Source of the DNA: Durusdinium trenchii
Taxonomy: Eukaryota; Sar; Dinophyceae; Suessiales; Symbiodiniaceae
Assembly: GCA_963970005.1 (NCBI GenBank)
Contig: CAXAMN010015469.1
Location: 62,001 to 126,000 of the forward strand
Direction: 5' to 3'
DNA length: 64,000 bases
Positions within the stretch are counted from its first letter, which is position 1, and every line of letters begins with the position of its first letter. This document shows positions 54,895-64,000 of this stretch, piece by piece. The notes under the pieces were generated by a model. It ran no database searches. It had not been told where the DNA came from and saw only the letters and a program-made list of their open reading frames with translations. A program made the position numbers and the translations under genes.

Positions 54895-55554
54895 TTATTC
54901 ACCCGAACCAGTGGGAGCCCGTATCTCCTTGAGCTGGTCAGTGGAAACTTTGCTAGTCTGGAGTAGACGCAAGATTTCCTGAGCGGCTTCTTGGATTTTG
55001 GGCTCAAAGGTCCGCGTCCATTGTTGGATGGAGGGTGCGGTCCATGCTTCAGGGGCGTCGTCCTTGAGGGTGGGGTAGGACGGTTGGAGCACATCAGGAA
55101 GTGCTGGTGGTTGGTGGGGTGCAGGAGGGTCGGCTGGAGCAGAGGGAGCGCTTGGACGGCCGCTGTCTTTCTTGGGGGTAAGTTCCAATCCATGTGCCTG
55201 GAGTTTCTCCCGGGCGCGGGCAAGATCATCGGAGGTGGCTTTGAGCGCTCGGATGGCTGAGCCTTCGGCAACGGCAGGAGAGTGGGCCTGCATTTGGTCT
55301 GTCAAAAGTGTGATGAGGGGAGAGTGGAATGCTCGTGCTTGTGTGGTTTTGCTGGGGGTGGTGGTACCGGCCTTGGTGTGCATGGCCTCGGCGATAGCGT
55401 CTAAGTCCAGCCGCTTATCGCGAATCTCCTGAAGGAGGTGTGTGTGGTGAAAACTGACTCGGCAACACTCCTGGTAGGAATGAGCCCGCAAAACTTGCCG
55501 TGACTGAGTGTTCTGGCAGTGAAGTCCGCCGTCCCATGGTACGCAAGTAACCAA
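54895..55554 (-). CDS. Pro/Ala-rich helical block of the minus-strand array
   Basis: A 219-codon frame. From about residue 20 it is helical (HTHLLQEIRDKRLDLDAIAE, later ATSDDLARAREKLQAHGLEL), followed by a Pro/Ala/Ser linker and a closing helix (WTRTFEPKIQEAAQEILRLL). It stops 64 bp before the GIY-YIG frame begins, in a different frame. A coiled-coil or nucleic-acid-binding role is possible, as in ORF1 proteins of LINE-like elements, but no domain is recognised. Confidence 0.45.
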   Translation of the reverse strand: MVTCVPWDGGLHCQNTQSRQVLRAHSYQECCRVSFHHTHLLQEIRDKRLDLDAIAEAMHTKAGTTTPSKTTQARAFHSPLITLLTDQMQAHSPAVAEGSAIRALKATSDDLARAREKLQAHGLELTPKKDSGRPSAPSAPADPPAPHQPPALPDVLQPSYPTLKDDAPEAWTAPSIQQWTRTFEPKIQEAAQEILRLLQTSKVSTDQLKEIRAPTGSGE

Positions 55555-56051
55555 GGGAATACCTCAAAAGTCGGCAAGCCTGCGATCCCGACGCGTCGGG
55601 ACCATTGGGTAGGCTGCATGTGACGGTGGAGTTGATGTCCGTGAATGGCGTTGGAATCCCAACAGGAATCCGTGGAGTGCCAAGATTCTTGGATGGTTGG
55701 AGTTGGAGATGGAACTGTAGGAGGAGGTGCCGGTGGAGCCGCGTGAGTGGGGCTGTGCTTGAAGGACTTCTGTTGTGGTGTTGCTGGTGAGGCCGTAGGG
55801 AGTGGAGGCGGTGGCGGCGGTGGGAAGGAGGGAGAGGTGTTTGGCGGCGGTGTGTGAGTTGTTGGTGATGTCGAAGGCGGTGGCGTGTAGGGGTGAGCCT
55901 GATGCTGTTGGTGCATGCGAATGGAATGGCTCATGGGGCCATAGGCGGTTGTCGGCGTGTAGTGGGCGGTATCTGTGCCCGAGGTAAGCTGGTGCTGTTG
56001 CTGCTGAAGTAAGTAGTGGTTCCAGTAATACTGTTGCCACTGGGCGTCCAT
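55401..56051 (-). CDS. Pro/Gln/Thr-rich block of the minus-strand array
   Basis: It starts at an ATG at 56051 with MDAQWQQYYWNHYLLQQQQ, then long Pro/Thr/Ser/His stretches with a run of eight prolines. Towards 55600-55560 the coding frame appears to shift into the frame of the following block, so the last part of this frame is doubtful. No domain is recognised. Confidence 0.4.
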   Translation of the reverse strand: MDAQWQQYYWNHYLLQQQQHQLTSGTDTAHYTPTTAYGPMSHSIRMHQQHQAHPYTPPPSTSPTTHTPPPNTSPSFPPPPPPPLPTASPATPQQKSFKHSPTHAAPPAPPPTVPSPTPTIQESWHSTDSCWDSNAIHGHQLHRHMQPTQWSRRVGIAGLPTFEVFPWLLAYHGTADFTARTLSHGKFCGLIPTRSVAESVFTTHTSFRRFAISGWT

Positions 56052-56475
56052 GATGGAAACAGGTAGAGGACGAAGATGATGGCGGGAAGCGGTCAGTTTT
56101 GAGCAAGAAAGCTGAAATGAAAGACCGAAGCAACCTGCAATGAACGTGGAAAACAAAACCTGTACATTGATTAAAAGACTGTAGCTTGATTAAACCATGA
56201 AAGGTGGTATCTGCTGGACTGAAATGAGGTTTGAGTAAATCGAATAGGTACAGCGGAAGCAGCTGCAAGTAGCAACAAACCATGTTGATATCACGGTGAC
56301 ATTGAAAGTATGCCATGGTCTGGAGGGCAGCTGCTGATTTTTTCTCGTGGTGCGAGTGAAACAGCTGGTGTTGGTGGAGGATCAGCAAGGCCACAAGTAG
56401 AGAAGACAAGTGATGTTGAACAAATTGGAAAACAGTTGTCATCAGAACCTGGTAAGTGGCCAAAAGAAGCTCTCA

Positions 56476-57033
56476 CTATGGCTGCTCGTCGGCGCCGTAG
56501 TTATTCCATGGGTCGTTCGCTGGGTCATAGTTCTCAGCATGGAGCGGCACGTGACCTCGTTGCTGCTGGGGATTGGGGTTGTTGTAGATGAGGTGTTGTC
56601 CAGGGTTGACCTGTGGTGATGGCTGAGGAAATTGGAGGGTCGGCGGTGCCGGTTTTGGGACTGGATACTGTGCCGGCCAAGCATGGGGTGTGGGGGGAAT
56701 GGATGCTGGAGGTGTGGGAGGAGCGTATGGAAGTTGAACTGGAGGTGGTGGTGTGGTGTAGTATGAGCCGGGTGGCGGTGCAGCCATCTGTGGAGCGGGA
56801 TATGTTGGCGGCGGTTGGAGTGGTTGTTGAAAATGAGTGGAGGTAGTGGCTCGTGGCTTTGGCACAGGGGAGCCACGACGGGGCTCGGCATGTGTGGAAG
56901 GCCGGCCTTGGTTGAAGCGGGTGCGAGGGGGGGTGGTTGAGCGTGGTGGTGTTTTGGAGCGGGGGCTCTTGGGTGCGCCTACGATGGGGGACGTGAAGTC
57001 TGATGGTCCCGCTGGAGCGGGACACTGGTCCAC
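56476..57033 (-). CDS. Pro-rich block of the minus-strand array
   Basis: The frame encodes GAPKSPRSKTPPRSTTPPRT, then Pro/Gln/Ala-rich sequence, and ends in an acidic-aromatic tail (NYDPANDPWNNYGADEQP). Its N-terminal side overlaps the preceding block in another frame, so a frame change or splice lies near 56980-57030. The SP/TP repeats suggest phosphorylation sites. The family is unknown. Confidence 0.4.
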   Translation of the reverse strand: MDQCPAPAGPSDFTSPIVGAPKSPRSKTPPRSTTPPRTRFNQGRPSTHAEPRRGSPVPKPRATTSTHFQQPLQPPPTYPAPQMAAPPPGSYYTTPPPPVQLPYAPPTPPASIPPTPHAWPAQYPVPKPAPPTLQFPQPSPQVNPGQHLIYNNPNPQQQRGHVPLHAENYDPANDPWNNYGADEQP

Positions 57034-57863
57034 CTGTGGGGTGGGAATGAAGTTGGCGTACTGCCATTGCGCCGGGTCTGTGTTGGGCTGCTTGTTGGAA
57101 AGGGAAGTGGCAGCGGTAGGTGGAGGTGCGACGTGTGGTCCGTGGTTGTGGTAGGAATGGTAGGTGTGACCAATGGGTTGGGGGTGGCGAAAGCTGGGGA
57201 GAGAACGATAGAGTGGAGTTCAGTTTGGGCTGTGGCGTGAGAAGTGAGGCGGTCGGTTTGGGTGGCGGCTGACCAAGGTTCTGGGTGTGGAGTGGTCTGC
57301 TGTTCCTCATGGAGACGTAGAGTCTCTATGATGGTGTCGGTCTGTGTGGCTTGAGTGTGGAATTGAGTGGGAGTGGTCTGAGAGGAAGTATGTTGCAGGA
57401 CGTTGGCAGTGGGGGACGTGCCGCTGAGGTGATACCGCGTAATCGGCGGTAAATGAATGGTGTGCCCGGGCAGGAGTTCGTCTGGTGTTGGGAAGAGGAC
57501 CTCAGAGGCTGAATCATCATCGATGGTAGATTCGCACTCTTGGAGATAGACCCTGGGAGGGTGTCGGCCGAGGGCTTCAAGGGCTGTGAGTGCCCTACGT
57601 ACATGGACTTCAATCTGTTGGATGCTGCTGGTATAAAGTTGGATGTGGGTTTGTAGTGCGTCTGGCATGGCTCGTTGAAATGGTGGGTGGAGCAATGGGG
57701 TTTCCGTGAGAGCACGGTGTGTGGTTAGATGCTGGTGCAGGGTAAAACGATGAAGGTTGATGTCTGTAAGGACTCCGCATAGGACATTGGATGGTTCGTG
57801 CGTGTAGACTGAGGCCCAAAAGGATGTGTCGCTGCCTTCGCTGGGCGGCGGATGTGAGCTCAT
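56979..57863 (-). CDS. Helical block of the minus-strand array with a Thr/Pro-rich tail
   Basis: It starts at an ATG at 57863 (MSSHPPPSEGSDTSFWASVY). Residues 30-110 are helical and His/Leu-rich (NLHRFTLHQHLTTHRALTET, then HIQLYTSSIQQIEVHVRRAL), followed by a short acidic patch (ECESTIDDDSASEVLFPTP) and a long Thr/Pro/His tail. The layout, Pro-rich head, central helix and disordered tail, is like the blocks at 59.4 and 60.3 kb. Confidence 0.45.
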   Translation of the reverse strand: MSSHPPPSEGSDTSFWASVYTHEPSNVLCGVLTDINLHRFTLHQHLTTHRALTETPLLHPPFQRAMPDALQTHIQLYTSSIQQIEVHVRRALTALEALGRHPPRVYLQECESTIDDDSASEVLFPTPDELLPGHTIHLPPITRYHLSGTSPTANVLQHTSSQTTPTQFHTQATQTDTIIETLRLHEEQQTTPHPEPWSAATQTDRLTSHATAQTELHSIVLSPAFATPNPLVTPTIPTTTTDHTSHLHLPLPLPFPTSSPTQTRRNGSTPTSFPPHRWTSVPLQRDHQTSRPPS

Positions 57864-58088
57864 TGCGCACAATGGATAGGAGGCAAAAGAACAAATGGGC
57901 GGTTCAAATGGCTGCGGGCAGGCATGGTGTAAAATGGAAAAGTGACTGCCATGGCCGATACCATCGAAAGAGTGAAAGCAATCGAGTGTAAATGGTGATA
58001 AAGACACATCGAAAGAGGCGGAGGCGGTTTTTTACCGGCTGTGAGAAGCGTGTTTGTGGGTGAAACAAATAGGGTGGCGGTAGAGATC

Positions 58089-58954
58089 TCAGGGCTCGCT
58101 GTCACCTAGCATGTTGGTAGCCGCTGCAGCAGCCGCACGGCGCGCAATCCGCAAGATAGCGGTGGTGAGTTGACTGGCTTGTTGATCAGTGAGGGGAAGT
58201 TCTGGTAGTGGTGGAAGCGGTGGAAATAAGGCAGGTGGAGCGGATTGTGGTGGTGGCCGAATGCTGTGTGATGGGAAAGCCGGAGGAGGTGCTGGACATG
58301 TTGGTGCTGCCGGAGTGGGGGTGGGGCGGTCCCCCATAGAGTCCAGGTACTGGAGGATGTTATGCGAAAAGTGAAAAGGCATGATGTGGCCGTGCAATGT
58401 GGTCTCGGGATCCGGACTTGGGTGTGACGATGTGTGGGCATAGGAGGTGGATGAGTCGTGACTGGCTGCGGATGGAGGAGAGAGGGAGCAAGAGCTGGTG
58501 GTGGAACGGTGGTAGTGGAGGGAGGATCCAGGTGTGGAAGAAGCCGAAGGGGTGGCTGACCCGGGCGTGCTTTCTTGAGAATAGGAACATTGGTCATCAA
58601 AAGGGCCGGGTCTTCGCTGCTGGTAGTGGGGGAAGGGGATGGAGGCGGAGGTTTGCTGGTTGCTCCAGTGGAGGAGCGTGCCGTGCATGCTCGGTGTGTG
58701 GTGGAGTGTTTGGGAAGAGAGGGTGCAGGGACGGGAGGTGTTTTGGGAGGTGGAGGAGAGGCCTGGGTAGTGACGACTGTAGCGGGTGGAACATCAGCCG
58801 ATGATTGGTGATGGTGGACCTGCTCCTCGGGTTCGTCTTTTACTGTCTCCAATTTGACTGCCGGCAAATCTGGTTGTTCGGATTTGGCTGTAGGTAAAGT
58901 GTATGGATCGCTCTGGAGTTCTTCAAGCACTGGGGAGTCGAGGTCAATGGGCAT
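58089..58954 (-). CDS. Pro-rich block of the minus-strand array, ending QLTTAIL motif
   Basis: It starts at an ATG at 58954 (MPIDLDSPVLEELQSDPYTL), then an acidic stretch (VKLETVKDEPEEQVHHH) and Pro/Thr-rich sequence. Near 58600 the credible frame changes and continues to 58089 as HFSHNILQYLDSMGDRP, Pro-rich sequence, then LPLTDQQASQLTTAILRIAR and an Ala run. The QLTTAIL motif recurs upstream at about 60690. The stop is at 58089-58091. Confidence 0.4.
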
Positions 58955-59133
58955 GGCGTGAATGCGGGATGGAAGGGAGGCCGTGGGCGCGCAAAAAACG
59001 GCTGCGGAGAGAACATCAAGTATGACAGGTGAAAGGTGCAGTGAGAAAACGTGGAAAACTGGCATCAAGCATGGCAGGGCTCACCTTTTTCGCTGGAGCA
59101 GTAAAAAGTTCAAAGCGAAGGTGAAACCTTGGG

Positions 59134-59920
59134 CTAACGGGAGGAGCCAGTATAATCCGGGCCAGAGCGTAGCGGCCAGCTGCCTGAAGGAGTCGCTGAT
59201 GGACTCGACGATGGTGCTGAAGTGGCTGTCCAGAGAGAGTGGTGCAGTGAGCTACGATGGCTGTGAGAGATCGTAATATCTGAAAGAGGAATACGGTCAT
59301 GTGTAGTGGTGTTGACCGGGGTTGATTGGACTGATGTGGTGGTGGTGGTGGTGGTGTGCCTGTCACGTGAACGTGAGCGAGCACGTGGGGTCAAGTGGGT
59401 GATCAGGCTGTGCTGGGGCGGGATGGCCGTGGGTGGATGTGAAGGTGGCAGGATCGGTGAGGAGAGAAAGTTTGTTGTGGCGGATGGAGGGAAGCGGGCA
59501 GCGGGGTCCATCCTGTAGTGACCTGGCGAGCCCGGTGAGCCGGGCAGAAATTGGAGAATGCGGATGCCTTGGCATAGGTCGGTGCTGATAGTAACCAAGT
59601 CGTAAAGTGTTGCGGAGTTGCAGGTAGAGGCGGTAGGACTGTTGGTCTGTGAAAGAAGAAGGGTAGGGGATAGGATCAGTTAAGATGGGATGATGCTGGA
59701 GATGGGTGACCAGGGTGTGTAGTGTAGCAATCATCCAGGATAGCAGCAACAGTTCGGGCTGGTGAGTGGCTGATGGAGCAAGATAGGGAAGTGGATTCCC
59801 GGGGAGATAGTGACCCGCTGCGGGGGCCAACGATGGATCTGGAAAAGGAGGGGAGTGTGAACCCTCCACTGTCATAGGGCCGGCCGCTGGTGAAGTAGAG
59901 CCAAAACCGGAATCAGCCAT
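59134..59920 (-). CDS. Block of the minus-strand array carrying a duplicated 75-residue module (copy B)
   Basis: It starts at an ATG at 59920 (MADSGFGSTSPAAGPMTVEG). Residues encoded at 59588-59812 form a module beginning HYLPGNPLPYLAPSATHQPE and ending in FTDQQSYRLYLQ..GYY, which aligns without gaps to the module at 60291-60515. After about 59520 the credible frame changes and gives a segment with SRSRDR and a Thr run. Function is unknown; the module is mostly helical. Confidence 0.5.
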
Positions 59921-60145
59921 AGCTGCGCAGGCGGGCACAGGGTGCTGTCAACGTGCCATCTCAACAAAACGGCTGCGGAAGCTGACATGGGATAAAAGTG
60001 ACATTCACCAAAGATGTAACGACGGTGTGAATGAGCAGTGCAGGTGAGAGAACATGGTGCTCGATCTTTAGCACAGCCGTTGTCCAGTTAGCGAGGTAAA
60101 GAGTATATACAAAGCGGCTCACTCCAGTGGAGGTTGAAGTGGTGG

Positions 60146-60587
60146 CTAGAATGCTGGGCTGTCCCTGGACCGTGAGCGGTCTCTGGATGCAGGGCCATAA
60201 GGTTCAGGCTGACGATGGCGATTGGGTCGATGACGGTGGTGTCGATTTGGAGGTGGACAGAAAGTGCGCATGTCATCGGCCAGGAAATCAGTAGTGTAAC
60301 TCAGTGACACTCTGGTGGTATTGAAAGTACAGCCGAGAGGCATCGGCATCGGTGAAAAGAGTGTGGTCTGGTACGGGACTGTCAATCATGGGGTGGTTGA
60401 GGATCTGGGTAACCACGTTGGCCAGGCTGTCGAGAAGGCCTTGCATGTAGAGAAGTTCAGGTTGGTGGGTAAGTGAAGGAGTCAGGTGTGGAGGAGGGTT
60501 GTCTGGAAGAAAGTGTGTCTCAGTGGCTGAAATCTGCTCTGCAGATGGGGACCGCGGGCGAGGCGGTCCGACGTCAGCTGGGGCCAT
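60146..60587 (-). CDS. Block of the minus-strand array carrying a duplicated 75-residue module (copy A)
   Basis: It starts at an ATG at 60587 (MAPADVGPPRPRSPSAEQIS). The module at 60291-60515 begins HFLPDNPPPHLTPSLTHQPE and ends FTDADASRLYFQ..LHY, then a stop at 60288. In another frame the sequence goes on to an Arg/Ser tail (ASRDRSRSRDSP) ending at 60146, so a frame change or splice near 60300 is likely. Upstream of the ATG, at about 60690, lies QLTTAIL, also seen in the 58.1-kb block. Confidence 0.5.
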
Positions 60588-60866
60588 GATGAACGAAGAA
60601 CGATCTGTACACTCAAAGCAGTCGACGAGAGGTTGAAAATGGCTGCGGCGGTAGGAGGTGGACTGACGATCAAATCTCGGAAAACTCAAAATTGCGGTAG
60701 TCAGCTGTGCAATGCCTTGACATGGCTGGAAAGATTGATTGGGTTTCAATGAATAACAAAGAAAGAAACAACAGGGCAGAACCTCAAGGGTCTGCACTCA
60801 ATGGTTGAGTTGTGCATGGAAGTTGTTTGCGACGGGCGCGCCAAGAGGAGCTGGGTGAAACGGAGA

Positions 60867-61671
60867 CTAAACAAAATAGCTACCAATATCAGCTGCTGCT
60901 GGTTCCGGATGACTGTCCTCACTGATGTTTGCTGGCATAGCATCGGCCATAGCGGCGGCAGCCGGTGCAGGCGATGGAGGTGTTGTAGGAGTGTACGAGA
61001 AATCCGGAGCTGAAGGGGTTGCCGGTGGTGGGATTGCTGCTGCGGAGGGAGGTGAAGGGACAGGGGAAAGAGGTGGTGGCGTGTGGACGGGTGAAGTAGG
61101 TGAGGGGGCTGCTTGTTGTTGGCGTTGTGCTTCTTGAAGTTCTTCCCAGCGTGCTTTGCACTGTTCAATTGAGAAGCCCACCCGACGAGCAACATAATTC
61201 CAATTCGGTCGCAGGCGGGTGTCTGTCTTGAGTTCCACAAGGCGAACGTCAGCGTCGCCGTCCCAAGCGTCCCAATCAGCATCTTCGTTGAGGGGTGGTG
61301 GAGGTTCGCGTTTCTTCCTGGGTTGTGGCAGTGCTGGTGGAGAGGTGGAGGTTGAGGATGCTTGTGAAGGGGCACGCTGTGGTGGTGCATGTTTGATGGG
61401 GGCCACAGGAGCCGAATCACAGGAGGAAGTGGGGGGGAGGGATAGGAACTGCTGTAAGGGGAGCTGGAGGGAGGGCCGGAAAAGGTCGGTGAAAGTGGGG
61501 GTCGACCTGCTGTGTGTGGACAAGATAGAGGCTGTGTAAGTTGGCCAGGATGTCAGTCGCTTGCTGGAGTATACGATGAAGTTGATTGAGAGAGCAATCG
61601 TAGTTCGATGGATAAGTCGAGCCTGGTCGGCATGAGACTGCATCTTGAGGGGCAGCGTCGAGGTCAGGCAA
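60867..61671 (-). CDS. Block of the minus-strand array with a Myb/SANT-like domain
   Basis: The first part (61671 to about 61440) encodes DCSLNQLHRILQQATDILAN. A run of seven G at about 61430 marks a frame change. The rest continues to a stop at 60867-60869. At 61137-61277 it encodes ADWDAWDGDADVRLVELKTD, then NWNYVARRVGFSIEQCKARW, with the Trp spacing and final RW of a Myb/SANT DNA-binding domain. After that come Gln-rich and Pro/Ala-rich tails. A single SANT-like repeat would give DNA or chromatin binding. It is the only recognisable DNA-binding fold in the array. Confidence 0.55.
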
Positions 61672-62194
61672 CTGAAGTGGTATGCTGGAGCAGCGGATGG
61701 CGCAGCGCAGGTGTCAGCACTGCATGAGCGGCCGGTGCAGACATGCGAAACATGCAATTGAATTACGAAAATGAATTATTGAGCACGAAGTTTGCAGGAC
61801 AGATAGAGATACATAGTGGGTGGCTGAAACAATACAGCCTGAAAAGAAAAAGACACGAAAAGTAGTTCATCCTTGCATGAAAAGAAGAACATTGTCAACA
61901 AAACTCCGCAAGTTGCAAAACCTAAAAGGAAACTGAGCGATCATGCACGAAAATCGATCAAAAAGCAAATTGAGCACCAAAACTGGGTGCCGGTTAGAGT
62001 AACTGCAAGCTAAGTACAACGAAAGTAAAATGCAATGCATGTGAGCATAATGCAATGGTAAAAGGCTGGAGCTCGGATTTTGCAACGCTGGAGTTGGTGG
62101 CAAATGTGAAACTCACGGAAGGGCCTCTCTCAAATGCGTGGAGTTGGTATTGGTGTTGAAGAAAGTGGGTAGGTCTGTGGTAGGTGGCGGGACC
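61672..62194. other. Non-coding gap between blocks of the minus-strand array
   Basis: An A/T-richer stretch with many stops in all minus frames; it probably behaves as an intron or spacer. Confidence 0.4.
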
Positions 62195-64000
62195 TCAAAG
62201 GTCCGGAGGTGTTGCATTGATAGACCACGCCAGTCCTTTGACTATGGCGTTATGGGGGTGAATCACCCAGCATCGGGCTTTTGAGTGGCAAACAGCGCCA
62301 TGGTCTTGTTGCAAGAGGTGCATGGCTTGGGCTTCGCCGCCGCTGGTAAATTTGGTCCCTCGACCCCAGGCGAGGAGATGGACCATGATAGAATGGATGT
62401 TCTTTGCCAGGTTCCACGTGTTATGTAGTACGCGGGCCTGTTCGTAGTTGCCGTGGATTGACTGGTGAGTAATGCATGTGGCTTGGGCAAAGAAACCCGG
62501 GTTGGCGTCAAAGTGAAGGGTGCTGGGCAGGAAACGGCCCTGTTGGAGAATGGCAGTGATGTTGCCGTGGGGGCCTGTATGGCCGGCGTTGATGTGCACT
62601 GTCTCTGGGGTAGTGGAGGTGGCACGGGTGGCAGGCGGTGGTATTGGGCGTTTGGCCTTGTCGACCAAACTGGGAATGTTGATACAGTGGTAGGAAAAGG
62701 TGTCATAAGTATTGGTGGTGTCATTCCACTTCGCATGGTTGAGTTGACGGAAATCTGCCAAATCATCGATGGTGTAGCCGATGTCAGCGAGCATTTTGGC
62801 TACGTATGCGTGTTGTGGTTTGTTCTCTGCTTCCAATTGTGTAGCGTGAAAGTCAAGCCACCATGCAATCTGTTCTTGGTGGGGGAGCCGGTGGAAATGC
62901 GGTGGGTGTGGCTTCCAAGGCGGATGAGGCCGTCGTATTGCTGGAATATTGGGGAATTCTGCTTGGAACATGTTTGTGATGTGGTGCTGAGGTGTAGACT
63001 GCTGATTAGGTCGGAGGGTGATGGGTGCATGGGAGCGGCTGCGGGAACGGCTGTCCGAAGATGTGGTATATGAGGTTGAAGGGGAACGGCGACGCCGGCG
63101 GCGTGTCGACGACGCTTTAGCAGTGGAGGCTGCAGGAGAGCGATGACGTCCGGCGTGCTTAGCACGTGTATGGCGACTGTGGTGGCGGCGACAGCGTCGG
63201 CTGCGGCATCTGCTGCGATTGGTGATGCCAGTGGTTGCATGAGAGGCCGGTGTTGTGAAGGTGCTTGCGTTGGGGACGGTGGTGGTGGAACGGTGGCTGG
63301 TGGTGGAGCAAAGTGAATGGCTGGTGACGTGGAGGGTGGCGTAGCGGTTGTAGCAGTGGTGGCCTGAGTGGGATTGGCTGGTGGGGGGACGTTCGGAACG
63401 TCCGGAGCGGGCGGCGTGGGTGCCCCCGCGGGGGGTGTTGGAGCAGAAGGAGCAACGGTGGGTGGGGCTGATGCTTGATGTGGCGATGGGTGAGCAACAG
63501 GTGGAAAGAGAGAGTATGGCTGCCAAACGCCTTGAAGGTGGTCTCCATGAACAGGAGCTTGCTGGATATGTGGTTGTGGTTGTGGTGCTTGCGGAGCTGG
63601 TGGAGCCGATGGGGCTGGTGATGCCTGTTGCATAGAGGGTGGGTGGTGGAAAGGTTGTGCTGGCATGGTTTCAAATGTCTGCATCTGAGGTGGTGCTGGA
63701 TATGCATGTGTGTGAGGTACAAAAGTTGGTGCCGGTGGAGGATGTGTTGGCATGGGATGTGGCCACGTAGGAGGTGGCAGTTGTGGTGGAGCGGTCTGAA
63801 AGTGAGGGAGGAGTGACTGTTGTGGTGGATGAGACAGAACAGTGGGGACAGGTGCCGGTGGTAGAGATTGGTGCCATGGTGGTGGTTGAAGAGGCGGTAC
63901 ACGGTGGTGGCCATTGTGGATATGGCCAGGGAAACTGCATAGGACCAGCGATGGAGAGGTCAATCCAAAAGGCTGCGAACAATGGCGCCGGCGCGGCACA
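62195..64000 (-). CDS. First visible block of the array: Pro/His-rich head, Arg/Ser stretch and a possible ART-like domain
   Basis: From the window end to about 63200 the frame encodes a Pro/Ala/His/Gln-rich head; the frame then changes and continues to a stop at 62195-62197. In order it gives an Arg-rich segment with SDSRSRSRSHAP, then MFQAEFPNIPAIRRPHPPWK, and a more ordered C-terminal 200 residues (IAWWLDFHATQLEAENKPQH, YVAKMLADIGYTIDDLADFR, GNITAILQQGRFLPS, PGFFAQA, VIHPHNAIVKGLAWSI). The last part resembles the I..G...PS....GFF..A pattern of ADP-ribosyltransferase-type folds, which is only a suggestion. The start lies outside the window. Confidence 0.45.

Larger units (their letters stand above)
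52875..64000 (-). mobile_element. Large minus-strand array of Pro/Thr/His-rich blocks ending in a GIY-YIG/RT-like frame; probable retroelement, truncated
   Basis: Nearly the whole minus strand from the window end to 52875 is open in long blocks separated by 60-400 bp non-coding gaps. All blocks share an unusual composition (Pro, Thr, His, Ser, Gln) and start near ATG codons preceded by CAG-like sites. Protein modules are duplicated between blocks. The last block encodes a GIY-YIG-like motif and what looks like the entry to a reverse transcriptase. I infer one element or one element-derived gene with introns. The left (3') end is probably a deletion break near 53090; the right end lies beyond the window. 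Confidence 0.5.

Noticed and set aside
1..64000. CRISPR arrays, rRNA or bacterial operon signals
   Set aside because: No spaced direct repeats with unique spacers and no rRNA segments were seen; the genome is eukaryotic.

Overview
The window looks like nuclear DNA of a photosynthetic dinoflagellate, most likely of the Suessiales/Symbiodiniaceae type. Four things point there: remnants of the dinoflagellate spliced leader, reconstructable introns that start with GT, GC or GA and sit at AG|G junctions, a plant-type ferredoxin with a leader suited to a dinoflagellate plastid, and starch-metabolism genes. Repeats are abundant. Most genes are cut into short exons, so exon joins given here are hand-built from reading frame, phase and family knowledge, with no transcript evidence.

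The left third (1-26 kb) is gene-poor and repeat-rich. It holds the 3' part of an IQ-motif protein (about 1.6-2.2 kb), pieces of a CBM20 starch-binding protein (4.1-4.9 kb), a long Ser/Pro-rich gene interrupted by a 10-N assembly gap inside a duplication (6.0-8.5 kb), a 2.0-kb inverted-repeat element made of nested palindromes (10.65-12.68 kb), several satellites (15.5-17.7 kb) and scattered unassigned exons.

From 26.27 to about 31.7 kb lies a decayed retroelement that carries a cytosine-C5-methyltransferase-like domain ahead of reverse transcriptase and RNase H. Its 5' side has a spliced-leader remnant in the loop of a perfect 12-bp hairpin.

From about 31.8 to 52.2 kb every recognisable gene is on the + strand, as in dinoflagellate unidirectional gene clusters. 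In order these are two unassigned genes, a JmjC/cupin oxygenase with an EF-hand, a Pro/Ala-rich gene, an intronless ferredoxin next to a spliced-leader remnant, a SEX4-like phosphoglucan phosphatase (dual-specificity phosphatase plus CBM48), an ankyrin-repeat gene, an intronless J-domain/FAM221-like protein and a tandem cold-shock-domain protein with a Gly/Met-rich tail. CBM20 and the SEX4-like enzyme both point to alpha-glucan turnover; ferredoxin serves plastid electron transfer.

From 52.9 kb to the window end, the - strand carries a chain of Pro/Thr/His-rich open blocks ending in a GIY-YIG-like reading frame that is cut off where a reverse-transcriptase core seems to begin. It contains duplicated protein modules and a possible ADP-ribosyltransferase-like fold. 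I read it as a large, poorly described retroelement or element-derived gene array. A separate roughly 40-bp CTACTAG-type minisatellite occurs at four loci; at two of these it is bracketed by roughly 22-bp direct repeats, which suggests it moved.
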